This document shows, piece by piece, positions 10,083 to 21,013 of a stretch of 64,000 bases of DNA. The stretch's first letter is position 1. Each line of letters starts with the position of its first letter. The stretch comes from Echria macrotheca. Lineage: Eukaryota > Ascomycota > Sordariomycetes > Sordariales > Schizotheciaceae. Location of the stretch: contig MU839828.1 of NCBI GenBank assembly GCA_030411725.1, positions 3,658,001-3,722,000 of the forward strand. The letters are read 5' to 3'. A program made the position numbers and the translations under genes. A model generated the notes under the pieces. The model was not told the origin of the DNA, searched no databases, and saw only the letters and a list, made by a program, of their open reading frames with translations.

Positions 10083-12293
10083 CTACCCCAAGACAATCTC
10101 CTTCCACTTCGGCCCCGGCGGAAAGCTACCAGCGAGATGTGCTTCCAGAAGCCTTCCAATCCCCCTCCTCTCCGCAATCCCGTCCGTCCACTGCAGCAAC
10201 ATGACGTAAAACTGGCGCTGTCCCTCGGGAACGTTGTCCTCCGGGGCAGACGCCTGCGAGAGCAGTATGAACTCAAACGGGTCCTCCGACTCGAAGAACT
10301 GGTTCTCTTCAACTCCGTCAAGGAAGACGACCCCTGCCTCAGCCCCTCTGGTTGTCATCATAGACGCCTTGCCAATGAATGGGCCGATATGACCGAAATG
10401 GCCATCGCCTTTGTGGAGGCGGTAGCGTACAGATAATGTCCAGAACAGCAGCAACGGGTAATCGCGCAGGTGCGGCGCCGCAGGGGAGAAACCGGAAGAG
10501 GTGGGAAGATTGGTCAAGGACACAACTGGAGATGAGAATGGCGCGCGGGGGCCTTGACGCCATTCAAAATTTCTGCCCATGTCGTCATTGAAAGGACACT
10601 TGTCCCATACTCCATCCCAAAGTACATCGACGGACCCGTCTGGTCGCCTTTGATGCCACGTAATCCACGTTGCCTCCAATACCCACCGATTCATATTCGC
10701 CGGATAGTTTGATAGGTGCACCATGTCGATGCGTCCTTTCCAGCCAGTCCAGGAATAACTTGGAAACCCGGGCCGTCTTTTGAGCGGAACGTTTAGAGCA
10801 GTGAAAACGATAAAGACGTCAAACGCTACAGCAGGAGTTCCGGAAATGAACGAAGACCGGCTGGCCTGCTGAATCCGCCGCAAGATGCCTGTGATTGCCC
10901 GAATTACGTCCCCCTGGTTCGACAGTGCTCGTCCACTGTAGGCGGGTATCATGCTTGAAAACGAACGCAAAGGCCGCTTGAGATAGTATTCGGGGTCCGG
11001 GACGGACGGAAACTGCGTGAAATGTGGCGGAATATGTTGCAATTTGTCGGGTTGTGTTGGCATTCTTGGGTGCTGGGTAGACGAGTACCTATCCGCTATT
11101 TGCTCGGAGCAAGTTTCGAGCCTGCAACGGAAGAAGACCTTTTGATCAACGAAGTAAACGGCGCGACGAGCGAGGAGCTGCTCCTGGAAACTGGAGAGAG
11201 TTAGGGTTAGAAACAAACTTCGTCATTCTGACAGCTGAAAACGCTGAGCACTGTATTATACGTACGTCCATGCTCGAGACGCGTAGACCGAGACGGGGAG
11301 AAGCTTATCCAGTCCCACGTAGACGCCCATGGAAAGCTCGTCGGTGATTGGTGTAGCTAGTATTTCATCCCTGCTGTATTCTTGAATGCCGGCGAGACCC
11401 GCGTCGGCGTTGTGACCATTGGCAGCGATAATGGTAAGCCAGGCATTCTCGTAGATGTTATCCATAATGCCTATACCTCGTTCCAGATCATCCGGGTCAT
11501 TCTGTAAGAGACAGAGTGAATCAACCCAGAGATACTTGCACTGGAGCCTCCTCGTGAGCGTTATTGCGTCACTGATCGTCTGTGGGATTAGGGTTTTGGC
11601 GCTTTCGAGTGCTCCAGTGGCCATAAGCTCGCGTTTAGTTGCCGTCGTTAGATGAACGGTACCAACTTCTCCCCAAACATAGCTGAGGGCCACGTATCTA
11701 GGGACCGCTTGGAGTTCGACGACGGCATTAGTATCGACATCAATGAATCGTATGACGGCTAAGCCTGGGAAAATGGACCCGAACAGCCCGCTTCGATCTT
11801 CGTCCTTGATAGCCTTAGGGCAACCCCCATTGGTATGGAATTTTTCGCACACCCGAATCCATTCCGAGAGACGCCTGCAGTCGAATTCCCTACCAATACG
11901 AGGCAGGAAACGCTGGCATGGATCGGGCTGCTGTAGGAACCTCGGGGGTGCGGCGATACCGAGCCATACTACGGCAAAAAGGTCCAAATTGAGGGTGAAA
12001 CCACCCGTCGAATCGCTGGTGAGGTCTCGACGCCAGTTCAGTCGGACATTGTTTAACGACGATAGAGAACGATATGATGACCTGCTTTGGGTGGGCAAAG
12101 TTTCTCGCCATCTCCGGAAAGCTTTAACAACAAGACAACAAAAGGGACATGCGCTTTGAAGCACTCGCTTGCCGAACCCCAAAGACCACGGGCCGGCCTG
12201 TACAGTGCCGAAACTCTCCGTAGACTTGGCCTCGGGATACTGGAACGGGATGAGAGCGCAATATTCGCAAAGGGGTTGTCGCAGCAAAGACAT
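10083..12293 (-). CDS. HET-domain (heterokaryon incompatibility) protein
   Basis: Exons on the minus strand, 12293-11266 and 11190-10083, are joined by a 75-bp intron (donor GTACGT, acceptor CTCCAG). The product is 711 aa. The join restores the HET signature AWT/FQEQLLARR, which neither exon has alone. Other HET blocks are RYVALSYVWGEV near residue 195, then CKYLWVDSLCLLQND and MDNIYENAWLTIIAA. I placed the start at MSLLRQPLCEYC (12293). An upstream in-frame ATG at 12404 would add 37 low-complexity residues. The N-terminus carries CxxC pairs (CEYC, CPFCC) typical of fungal HET proteins. HET domains trigger cell death when incompatible partners meet; the partner is unknown here. Confidence 0.88.
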
Positions 12294-12682
12294 CCTTCGT
12301 GCTCGAGGGGGGAGTGAAGAGAGAGATAGGGAGTGCACCTGTGGTGAAAAGTCTTCTGCGCTGCAAGGGGAAAAGAGAAAGTGGGATAATAATGTCTTGA
12401 TCAAAAAGTGAGGGGTCGGGGAAGGCAGCCAACAGCAGAAACAGAGGGGGAAAGATTGGCTTATCGCTTATTGGCAGGTACAAATCACGTGTTGAAGGCA
12501 GAATGCCTGGTAAAACACAACAACACAACCTAGAAACTGTCTTGGGAACAAAGGACTACATGAAGGAAAAGGGGGCATTTGACTTGGGGAAGGAAAGGTT
12601 TCTATTGAGGGTACGGAATATGGGTGTGAGGCCTAGCCTCACCCTGGAGTAATTAGGGTGCCGTAATTAGTCCATAGCTTAC
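12294..12682. other. HET promoter and LPMO 3' flank
   Basis: Purine-rich on the plus strand (12300-12380). Presumably it holds the HET gene leader and, at its right end, the 3' untranslated part of the LPMO gene. No separate gene. Confidence 0.55.
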
Positions 12683-13780
12683 CTACACGCGAGCAATCAC
12701 TCCGTTGGAGCAGCTCGTGCCGGGAGCCAGTGCTTGAGGCACAGCATGTCCGTGATCACAGATTCCGAACTGGCTAGCACCGATGCAGATGATAGCACCA
12801 TCGGGCGAGCAGCTCTGAGCAGAACCAGCTCCGGATCCCGATCCGGATCCCGATCCAGCGGCAGGAGCGGCAGGAGGAGCTGGCTGGGCGATCGGAGTAG
12901 GAGTGACCACAGAGGGCTTGGTCGCCGTGATCAAAGTGGTAGGAGAAGCCAGGGGAGTGGCTACAGGAGCGGCAGGAGAAGGAGCTGCGACGGCGGGGCT
13001 GTGAGAGTCGGAACCACCAAAGGCAGGTGAAGCAACGCCATCAAAGCTCGGGATGCCATTTGCCTTGGGGCAAGAGCCCTCGCTGCCATCGGCAGGCTGC
13101 TCAAGAACCTTTCCAAACTTGCCGGGGTTGGGAATGTTGAGGACGCCTTGGCCCGTCGTGCACTCGCCGGGAATGTTCGCAACAAACATCTCAGGCAGCG
13201 AGTCAAAGAAGGCCGTGCTGTCGGAACCGCCGGTGATGGAAATAGGGGCACAGTTCATGTAAATCTCACGATTGCCAATCTTGTTGAACCAGGTCCAAGC
13301 AAAAGTGGCCTTGCCGTTAGGGACATCCTTGGGAATGGGGATGTTGAACTGGCGAATGCACTCGGTTCCCGAGTCGTTACCGCAGTGAACCGAGTCAGCA
13401 CGGCCGTTGGGGTCAGGCTGGGAAGGGGGGAGGTTGCCGGCCGCAGAAACGGGGCAGCCGCCAATGAGGGTGTAGATCGTCTTCCACTTGGACTTGTCAG
13501 CAGGCGGGGGATACTCGTATGTCAGACTGAACTGGCACGATCCACCTCCGTGCTGGGCCCCTCCGGTGAAGTTGACAAGCTGAGTCTGGCCGGCCGTGAT
13601 CGTGGTAGTCTGATCAACCGTCGAACGACCTTGGCAGGGGAAGGGGAAGCCAGCACCGAGAGGGTTGACCTGCAGGAGAGGGGCGCTGTCGAGATTGTAG
13701 GGAGTGGGAGTGTTCATGATCATATGACCATGAGCAGCTCCCAAGAGCCCGGCAACCACCATAGCGCTGTAGCAAAACAT
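12683..13780 (-). CDS. AA11 lytic polysaccharide monooxygenase (chitin-active type), secreted
   Basis: Intronless, 365 aa. A signal peptide (1-18) leaves His19 (HMIMNTP) as the mature N-terminus, the first ligand of the copper histidine brace. The second brace His is in GGAQHGGGSCQFSL. Conserved AA11 blocks include FPCQGRSTVDQT, CGNDSGTECIRQFNIPIP, FAWTWFNKIGNREIYMNCA and an axial aromatic residue in YMNCAPI. After a Ser/Pro/Ala linker and a (GS)n run, the C-terminus (QSCSPDGAIICIGASQFGICDHG) matches the X278 module common on AA11 proteins and thought to bind chitin. The enzyme would act outside the cell on chitin, in wall remodelling or on insect/fungal chitin. All expected copper ligands are visible. 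Confidence 0.93.
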   Translation of the reverse strand: MFCYSAMVVAGLLGAAHGHMIMNTPTPYNLDSAPLLQVNPLGAGFPFPCQGRSTVDQTTTITAGQTQLVNFTGGAQHGGGSCQFSLTYEYPPPADKSKWKTIYTLIGGCPVSAAGNLPPSQPDPNGRADSVHCGNDSGTECIRQFNIPIPKDVPNGKATFAWTWFNKIGNREIYMNCAPISITGGSDSTAFFDSLPEMFVANIPGECTTGQGVLNIPNPGKFGKVLEQPADGSEGSCPKANGIPSFDGVASPAFGGSDSHSPAVAAPSPAAPVATPLASPTTLITATKPSVVTPTPIAQPAPPAAPAAGSGSGSGSGAGSAQSCSPDGAIICIGASQFGICDHGHAVPQALAPGTSCSNGVIARV

Positions 13781-13890
13781 GATGTTGAGCGTGATAGTGT
13801 TTTGTTGGTGTTGTTGTTTTGAGTGTTTGGGCCAGATGCTCTCGGAGTGTGATGAGGATGATGGGGCTGGATATGAAGAGGCGATGCCTC

Positions 13891-13901
13891 ATTTTAAATA
13901 T
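13891..13901 (-). promoter_or_regulatory. TATA-like box upstream of the AA11 gene
   Basis: On the minus strand ATATTTAAAAT lies about 110 bases upstream of the ATG at 13780. Position and composition fit a core promoter; no other support. Confidence 0.35.
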
Positions 13902-14126
13902 GTTCGTGGATCACAATAGTGCTATTGTGAACAAGTCTCGATAGAACAAACAAGCAGGTGGGAGAAAGAATCTGTTGTTCAGGCAAACCCATTGTGCGGG
14001 ACAACGCTGAGGGAACAAAGACACTGGCTATTCTTTGGAATTTTGACAAGGACGAAGGGGCAAAACAATCCTGAAATTGCACACAACGTACAAGAATAGC
14101 CGTCAGAAGCATGGTGAAAAAGAAAG

Positions 14127-14169
14127 GCGTCTGATAGGGGTGCATCCCCCTTTTGATCCGTACGCATCC
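14127..14169 (+). repeat. Dispersed 45-bp repeat, copy 2
   Basis: GGCGTCTGATAGGGGTGC, then ATCCCCC, a T-run, GATCCGTACGCATCC. It is about 88% identical to 5476-5520 in the same orientation, most changes being C/T or G/A. It lies about 350 bases upstream of the AA11 start. Confidence 0.7.
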
Positions 14170-14469
14170 CGTTGAAGATGATTATTTTGGTGAAGGATGT
14201 TGATGTTATTGAGGTAAATATATGTAAGTGGCTTTAGGATACTTCTCTTCAGCCAGTGCCACTGGACGACTCCTCCTTATGCGGTTTCTCTGAGAGGCTT
14301 TAGTGCGAACAGTACGTTGTCGAACCAGAAAAGAATCTGGTGGCTCATGGATATGCCATTCTCAGCGGACTGGGTAATACCTGCGTCCTCAAACATCATG
14401 CGCCATACCATAGATTTCTCGGAACCCCAAAGAGCTGTAAGAAGCTCGTTAAGAGCTCCGGCTCTGCCA

Positions 14470-14871
14470 TTAGTATTTTGCAGGTAAAGAGCCCCAGATC
14501 AGGCTTCCGGAAAATGCAACGAGAGGATAACTGTCGCTTTGCTTCCCATCGCTCGGTGACTTAGCTTTACTACCCGTCGAGGTATTATCGACCTTCTGAT
14601 TGACTTGCCGTTCGCGAGCGATGACCTGGATACGGCGGTCCAGTCGCCCCACCATACGCTGGTAGAGGATATCGGCGATTTCCTTTTCCTTTTTCACTGC
14701 CATCGCGTGTTTCTTTTCCATTAACTCCGCTTGCATCTCCAGGACAGACCGGAGGTTGTTCTGCTTAGCGTTATTCTGCTGGGCGTTGTTCGGCTGAGTG
14801 TTGGGTTGCTCGTTGGGGGGTTTGCCAGCCCGGCCTCCAGTCGGGGTGGGGGGGACGTTGCTATGATGCAC
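14470..14871 (-). CDS. Doubtful hypothetical coiled-coil protein
   Basis: 133 aa, not recognised. It has an Asn/Gln/Pro-rich N-terminus, then a charged helix (LEMQAELMEKKHAMAVKKEKE), an Arg-rich stretch (GRLDRRIQVIARERQ) and a Ser/Lys-rich segment. The amino-acid pattern (amphipathic charged helix) is better than random, which is why it is kept. It has no clear promoter, the start is uncertain (a second frame, 14721-14909, overlaps its 5' end), and it sits in a repeat-containing spacer. It may be part of a decayed element. Confidence 0.3.
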   Translation of the reverse strand: MHHSNVPPTPTGGRAGKPPNEQPNTQPNNAQQNNAKQNNLRSVLEMQAELMEKKHAMAVKKEKEIADILYQRMVGRLDRRIQVIARERQVNQKVDNTSTGSKAKSPSDGKQSDSYPLVAFSGSLIWGSLPAKY

Positions 14872-15415
14872 CGATACTCCTGATGAAACTTCTCAAAGGC
14901 GATTCGCAAAGAAATAATGCCAAAAAACTTGCTTGGGGAGGCATAATAGTAGTTTTGAGACCACTTTGGTAAGCCGCAGTGTCGACATAAGCTTCAACCA
15001 AAAAGCCAGAGTCCGTCGATCTAACAAAATGGTCACAGTCGATCTAGACCTAACCGCCCCGCTGCAGGAAAACAGTGGGCGGGCGAGATGCCAGCTGGTG
15101 CTTATTGTTGAAAACGCTGCCAGCTGACAGGACCCTCTGCACAGCCACACCCCTCGAGCCCCACCAAGATCGCGTTGCATGGACCCCACTTGGACGTGTG
15201 CAAGGAAGGAAGGGCGAGCAACCGTCAACTTCTAGGTTATAAATCCTTGGACTGGACTCAAGTCTGCCCTCGTTTTCCAAACCAAACTCATATTATTTAT
15301 TGTTATCCCAACAAACTTCTCAATACACCTTGGTTCTTCACAACCCTGCAGCTAAAGCCCCTTCCAGACCTAAGTCGCACTCTGCTCCAGTCGAAGCTCG
15401 AAGCTCCCTTGCAAC

Positions 15416-16696
15416 ATGGACAACGACCAGTTCGGCGGTAGAACCGACGACGACCTCTTTGCCGATGACTTCGAGCCCATCGCCCCCGAAAACCAGATCC
15501 CTATCCTTACCACCGCAGACAGTGCTCCCGTGACAACGTCTATTCCTCCCCAGGAGAAGTTGGCTACCGAGACCGAACCGGCTGCGATACCCCCAACACA
15601 AGTGCCCAAGTCCCTCGCTCAGTCGCGACACAACCGACCCGACAAGCCGGCGCGCCCAAATAATCACAAAAGCAACGGTTCTTCGAGCCACCCGAAGCCC
15701 GCAAAGCAGCCTCCGACGAACTCAGACAAAGACACCCTACAAACTCCAGCTGCTCCTTCCACTGCGCCGAAAGCACCTAGCGCTGCTGCCTCCGCACCTG
15801 CCAAATATGTCAGCTCCAACACGGCAAGCGCTGTGTCGGAGGCGCGTCTCGGCTCTGGTGCGAATCCGCGCACTAAGCTCACGGAAGAAGAGCTCTCTGC
15901 GCGGATGGAGGAGATGCGTCTCCTGAACGCTAAGACAGAACGTCGCTTCCAACAAACCCAGGCGGACGAGTCAGCCCACGCCGAAGCTCTGTTACGTGGC
16001 CAAGAGGAGGCACGCAAGCGTCGGCTCGAGGAAGCTGCGAAGAAGAAAGCCGAAAACGAAGACCGCAGACGGCTTGAAGAGGAGCGGGCAAAGAATCGCG
16101 AGCGGAAGCTGAATGAGAAAAAGGAAGGCGGCTGGGACGAGGGCAAAAATGAACGCCTCGCCGAGGAGGACAGGAGAGGGTTCCGTAGTGCGCACGGCGG
16201 CATTCGCGGCTCCCTCCACTCTGGCTTGGCGGGCAGTCGGTATGCACACGCCGAGAATGACGATCCTGGCGAGCACGGGAATGGCTCCAGCGGTAGAGCC
16301 AGAGGTGGCCGGGGGAGAGGTGGGCGTGGCGGAAGAGGGAGAGGGGGAAAGCAATTGTTTGATCCTGTCGGAGACCGAAGTCAAGACAGTTACAGCGGCT
16401 CAAACAATGACTCGTGGGCGACACGGAGAGACCAAGAAAAATTGGCGTTGGGCAAACTCGCCAATAAACAGGAGGAGTTCCCCGCCTTGCCGTCCATGGG
16501 CAACGGATCGAAGAAGGTTGAGAAGGCCGTCCCCAAATACCCGCCACAACCTTCGTCCGCTGGGAAAGCCACAGACAAACTCGACACTTTGACGGCATCG
16601 AGCCAGCCGGGTAACTTCGCCACCGAAATCCCGCTCTCGCCGCCGATTGGAAAGTGGGACGAGGAGGTGGAAGCCATGGACGCCAGGAGATCGTAG
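15416..16696 (+). CDS. RGG-box, coiled-coil RNA-binding-type protein
   Basis: Intronless, 426 aa. An acidic N-terminus (MDNDQFGGRTDDDLFADDFEP) precedes a long Pro/Ala/Ser disordered segment. A highly charged helix rich in Arg/Glu/Lys (about residues 160-240, EEARKRRLEEAAKKKAENE) follows, then an RGG/RG box (RARGGRGRGGRGGRGRGG, about 290-310) and a tail with FPALPSM. This order is usual in fungal RNA/ribosome-associated proteins of the SERBP1/Stm1 style. I do not recognise the exact orthologue, so I give no symbol. Expected to be cytoplasmic or nucleolar. It is convergent with LUC7. Confidence 0.72.
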   Translation: MDNDQFGGRTDDDLFADDFEPIAPENQIPILTTADSAPVTTSIPPQEKLATETEPAAIPPTQVPKSLAQSRHNRPDKPARPNNHKSNGSSSHPKPAKQPPTNSDKDTLQTPAAPSTAPKAPSAAASAPAKYVSSNTASAVSEARLGSGANPRTKLTEEELSARMEEMRLLNAKTERRFQQTQADESAHAEALLRGQEEARKRRLEEAAKKKAENEDRRRLEEERAKNRERKLNEKKEGGWDEGKNERLAEEDRRGFRSAHGGIRGSLHSGLAGSRYAHAENDDPGEHGNGSSGRARGGRGRGGRGGRGRGGKQLFDPVGDRSQDSYSGSNNDSWATRRDQEKLALGKLANKQEEFPALPSMGNGSKKVEKAVPKYPPQPSSAGKATDKLDTLTASSQPGNFATEIPLSPPIGKWDEEVEAMDARRS

Positions 16697-17243
16697 GCCG
16701 AAGTGGTTGCCATGGATGCCCTGGCATGCAGGCCGACGCAGACTGCGAAAGACGATGATGCGGCTACAACGGAGGCTAGCAGATGGTAGGCCGATATCTA
16801 CTCACCAATCACAACCGTCAACAATCACCGAAAAGGAATGACAAGTAGTTGACGCTGGGGAGTATATGTGTGTCATTTCGGTCCGCACGAGCGAGGAAGA
16901 ACAATGATCAACATCACCAGCGAAATCGAGATCCAGTGGAGATGCTGGAAAGCAGGATATGACCTAGATAAGGAATGAAACACAATCCGTAGCGGGCAGA
17001 CATACATGCAAGTAAAAATAATACAGCGCGTTGGTTGAAACGGACTGGAGGCAGCTTGATAGATGATATACAGCGCTTGATTCGCGTTATGCTAGTCGTA
17101 GCATTACTCCGCAGCTTATTGTGCAGCAATACAGAAGCCCAATTTTCCCCGTATCCCAAACGCCTAGCAATGCTCAGTCTACAGCTCTTCACAATCCCCC
17201 CCACGCCACGCCCACCCTTACGCAGATTCGAAATCCAACGGGT
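16697..17243. other. Convergent 3' flank, no gene seen
   Basis: Spacer between the convergent RGG and LUC7 genes. No ORF of interest and no repeat noted. Confidence 0.6.
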
Positions 17244-18153
17244 CTACCAGCCCCTCCGGCCTCCACGGCCCCCCCTATACCCTCCACCGCTCCGGGGCCC
17301 TCGAGGTCCCCTACCCCAGCCGTCACCACCGCCGGGCCCAGTAGGCGCACCACCCATATCTTCGTCGCCGCCCGACATCTGCATCATGGGCCTCTGCCGC
17401 CCGCGCATCTCCTTGGGGAAGGCATCGTACGTCTTGCGCATCTGGGCATACCCGAGATGCATCTTGCCAAAGAAATGGTCCGCCAGACGGCGGTCGTTGT
17501 CGAGCCGACTGAGATAGGCGCCGCACACGTCGCAGACCTGCAGCTTCTGGTGGCCCGACGGTCCGCTCGTGTCCGACAGCGCCTTGAGCTCGCGCTCGCG
17601 CTCGGCCTTGGCCGCCTGCGCCTGGCGCACGCGGAAGAGCTCGTCGTATGCCCTGCCGACCTCGCCCATCTCGCCGAGGATCTCGACCTCAAGCAGGCCG
17701 GCGGCGGCGGTCGCGCCGAGGTCCGAGATGGATTTGAGGAGGATGTTGGTCTGGCGGATCTCGTCGGGCGTCTTTTCGAGGCGGCGCTGCGCCGCTTCTA
17801 TGCGGCGGTTGCACTCGTCGATGTACTTTTGGAGATCGCGCATGTAGTCGTACTCAAAGCCGTATTTCTTGCGTTCGTGCTCCGGCAGCGCTTCGTATTC
17901 CGCCTTGAGCGCCTCCGAGTGCACGCGCGAGCACGGGCCTAGGTCTTGTTTCGTGTTCGTGAACAGGTCGTGCGGGCAGTGGCCTACTAGGTAGGAGCGG
18001 CATACTTTCGGGTCGGTGAGGGATAGCTGGGCGGAGCGCGACGACATGCCGCCGCCCATGAGCTGCTCTGGGGTGGGGGTTAGTTGGTGTGATCGAAAAG
18101 TGGCGGGGAATGAAGGGGGGAATACCTAGCAGCTTCCTTTGCTCTGCCGCCAT
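17244..18153 (-). CDS. luc7: LUC7 family U1 snRNP component
   Basis: A 28-base first exon (18153-18126, MAAEQRKLL) and exon 2 (18067-17244) are joined by a 58-bp intron. The product is 283 aa, and the join gives the family N-terminus MAAEQRKLLEQLMGG. A CCCH-type zinc finger (CRSYLVGHCPHDLF...CSRVH) is followed by a long helix. A second, C2H2-type finger (CDVCGAYLS...HFFGKMHLGY) and an Arg/Gly-rich tail follow. LUC7 sits in the U1 snRNP and helps choose weak 5' splice sites. This suits a genome that uses variant donors, such as the GC donor proposed at 58905. It is divergent from the PIG-T gene. Confidence 0.95.
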
Positions 18154-18544
18154 CACTGACTGACTCTGCGTTGTCTTATTTCGCGATTCGATTCTTCTTC
18201 GGTGTCGTGTGGGGGTAGTCGGCGAATGTTGACGCGCGGGGTTGTGTCTTCAATGTTCGTTGGGAGATTGGGGGTTTCGAGGCCAAAGTTGAAGCGCAGC
18301 CGTGCAATGCAAGGCTGGATGACAGAGCTGCGGCAGAAAACCAATCAGAAGCGCTGGGAAAGTGGGGTGGCGGCTTTTGCTTGGCTGCTGATCCCTGCTC
18401 GACCAGCTGAACGGCGCCGCGGCCACTGGCCAGGGGGATTTTGTTTGGAGAGACGGAGCCACGATTGCCAGATGCAAATGTGGTCCCCTCACGATCTCGC
18501 ATTTCACAGTCCACGGCCCATGGACGGACCGCGGTGACGGGAAA
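18154..18544. promoter_or_regulatory. Divergent LUC7 / PIG-T promoter region
   Basis: 391 bases between two divergent starts. GC-rich and without a clear TATA box, as usual for housekeeping gene pairs. No specific motif assigned. Confidence 0.5.
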
Positions 18545-20468
18545 ATGCGTCGATTACTTTCCTTTCTGTTGCTCTTTGTCGTCCCGCTTTTCGCCCACGC
18601 GTCCGACTACCACGAACAGCTAGTGCTGCGGCCGCTGCCGCTGTCGACGCTGCTCGCCAGCTTCAACTTCCGCTCCAACATCTCCTTCTCCGCCTTCGAA
18701 GCGCACAACTTTCGACTGTTTCCCCGCTCACTCGGGCAGATCCTCCAACATGCGAACACACACGAATTACATCTGAGGTTTAGTCTCGGGAGGTGGGATG
18801 CGCACAGTTGGGGCGCGAGACCATGGGATGGCGCGCGCGAGGGAGGGACCGGTGTGGAACTGTGGGCGTGGCTCGAGGCCGAGACAGACGAGGAGTATGA
18901 TGTCTAGATCTGTCTATCTCGGGTCAATTAGTCTAACTTCAACCACAGGGCGAATCGGAAATGGCGAACACTGACGAACGCACTCTCTGGCCTGTTTTGC
19001 GCCTCCCTAAACTTCATCGACGAGACCCGGACGACCCGACCCGTCATGTCCTTCCAACCCGAGGGTAACCACCCGAACTCAACCACCGAGAACACACATC
19101 TCCTCTACGGAGTTCTCCCGCACGAGGTCGTCTGCACTGAGAACCTCACACCCTTCCTAAAACTGTTGCCGTGCAAGGGAAAGGTTGGAATTGCGACGCT
19201 ACTGGATGGACACAAACTGTTTGATGCGTCATGGCAGAGCATGGCGATTGATGTGCGCCCGCGCTGCCCCGAGAGCGGAGAGTGCGTGTTGGAGATTGAG
19301 CAGACCATCGACATGGTGCTGGACATTGACAGGTCGAAGAGGCCTCGGGGTAGGTTTTGCAACAGATTAGCTCTCATGATTGCTAACACAGCCAGACAAC
19401 CCAATCCCCCGACCGCCGCCAGGCCACGAGCTCAAGTGCAACACCTCGAAGGAATATTACTCGGATAACACGTGTTATCCGACAGACCACGCGACCAACC
19501 AGGACTTCTCGCTGTCACAAATATTCGGCAAGCTGATGAAGGGAACCTGTCCGCTCGCCGACCCGAACGTGCCCCCTGTCTGCCTCGAGATTCCCGATTC
19601 GCGCAACGTCTACACCACGCAGGGCGCCCAAGAGAAGAAGAACCCCGACGGGAAATCACGTTGCTTCGAGATTGGGCCCGACACCGACTTTGAGCTCGTC
19701 GTACCGCGTGCCGAGAAGAATGAGGAAACGCCAGATGTGGCCGTCGAGGAGATCGTCACGCCCGAGACTCCCCTACTGTACGCCGAGCGCAGCTTCACCG
19801 GTCACGGACAAGAACGAGGCGGTGTCCAGACGATCCTCCGTAACCCCAGCCCGGATACCGAGGTCGAGTTCATCTACATGGAGACACTCCCGTGGTTCAT
19901 GCGCATCTACCTCCACACCATCGAGGCCCGCATCGAAGGAGACACGGGGAAATCACCCTCGCTGATCCAAGAAACTTACTACCGCCCCGCCGTCGACCGC
20001 GCCCGCGGCACCCAGCTCGAGCTGCGCATGCGCATACCGCCCGCGTCGACGGTATTCCTCACCTACGACTTTGAGAAGTCGATCCTACGATACACGGAGT
20101 ACCCGCCCGACGCGAACCGCGGTTTTGACGTCGCCGCCGCCGTCATCACCATTTTGAACCCGGACCAAAACGGCACCAACTTCGCCGTGTATAATCTGCG
20201 CACAACCTCGCTGCTGTGTAGCCTGCCCACGCCGGATTTCAGTATGCCGTATAATGTGATCATCTTCACGTCGACGGCGATTGCGCTTGCGTTTGGCGGC
20301 ATGTTTAATATCCTGGTTAGGAGATTTGTCGCCGCGGATGAGGGGCCGGAGATGGGGCTTGCTGCGAGGGTTAAAGAGAGGATTGGGGCTAAGTTTGGGT
20401 GGATTGCTGAGTTGGTGGGGAAGAAGGGGAAGGGGGAGGAGAAGACGGGGGAGGAGAAGAAGGGGTGA
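18545..20468 (+). CDS. gpi16: GPI transamidase subunit PIG-T / Gpi16
   Basis: Exons 18545-18894, 18949-19349 and 19396-20468 give 607 aa (donors GTATGA, GTAGGT; branch site TGCTAACA in intron 2). The signal peptide is about residues 1-20. The luminal domain carries family blocks: YHEQLVLRPLP, WRTLTNALSGLFCASLNFID spanning the exon 1-2 join, HELKCNTSK, and LPWFMRIYLHT. One C-terminal membrane span (VIIFTSTAIALAFGGMFNIL) is followed by a Lys/Glu-rich cytosolic tail. Gpi16 stabilises the transamidase that attaches GPI anchors in the ER. Likely clients in this window include the DUF7136 protein at 54777-55664. Confidence 0.95.
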
Positions 20469-21013
20469 TGGAAGGGGTTGTGGCTTTGGATAGGAAGAGT
20501 GAGCGTGTACGTGTACTATATATGGCACGTTGTGGGTTGAAAGGAATGATATCCATTTGTTTTGAAGCTCTGATCTGTGGTTCGCAATGACATGGTCGAG
20601 TCGACGATCGCGGCGGGTCAGGGTAACTACGTATCTTGGCACAGTGAGAGTCCGTCAAGAGCGCAGTGGTCAAACTTGACGAGAACCATCAACATGGCCA
20701 GCATTTGCTTGATGTATTTGCCGACAAGTCACCGACGGTCCACTTGGGGCCACTTTGATACATCTCTGGGGATACCATCCAAAGTCTGAGCCGGGCGCCA
20801 CCACCGAATACTCGAGGACTCAAGACACAATATGTGAAGCAGAGGAGAGCTCTATACTAAAGCAAGCCAAATAGCATTTTTACTCATCCCCTCACCTCTC
20901 CCAACTAACCCATCCACAAAAAACCACAACTCTATTCACTAAAACAAGCAGAGAAAAACAGACACACACAACAAAGCCATCCTCACCACACAACTCTCCC
21001 CTCCCCACCTGAC
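20469..21013. other. Convergent 3' flank, no gene seen
   Basis: Spacer between convergent PIG-T and CysRS ends. An A/C-rich stretch (20880-21010) corresponds to the CysRS 3' end. No gene. Confidence 0.6.

Noticed and set aside
17121..17942. 273-codon plus-strand frame opposite LUC7
   Set aside because: Shadow of the LUC7 coding strand; no start context or independent family.
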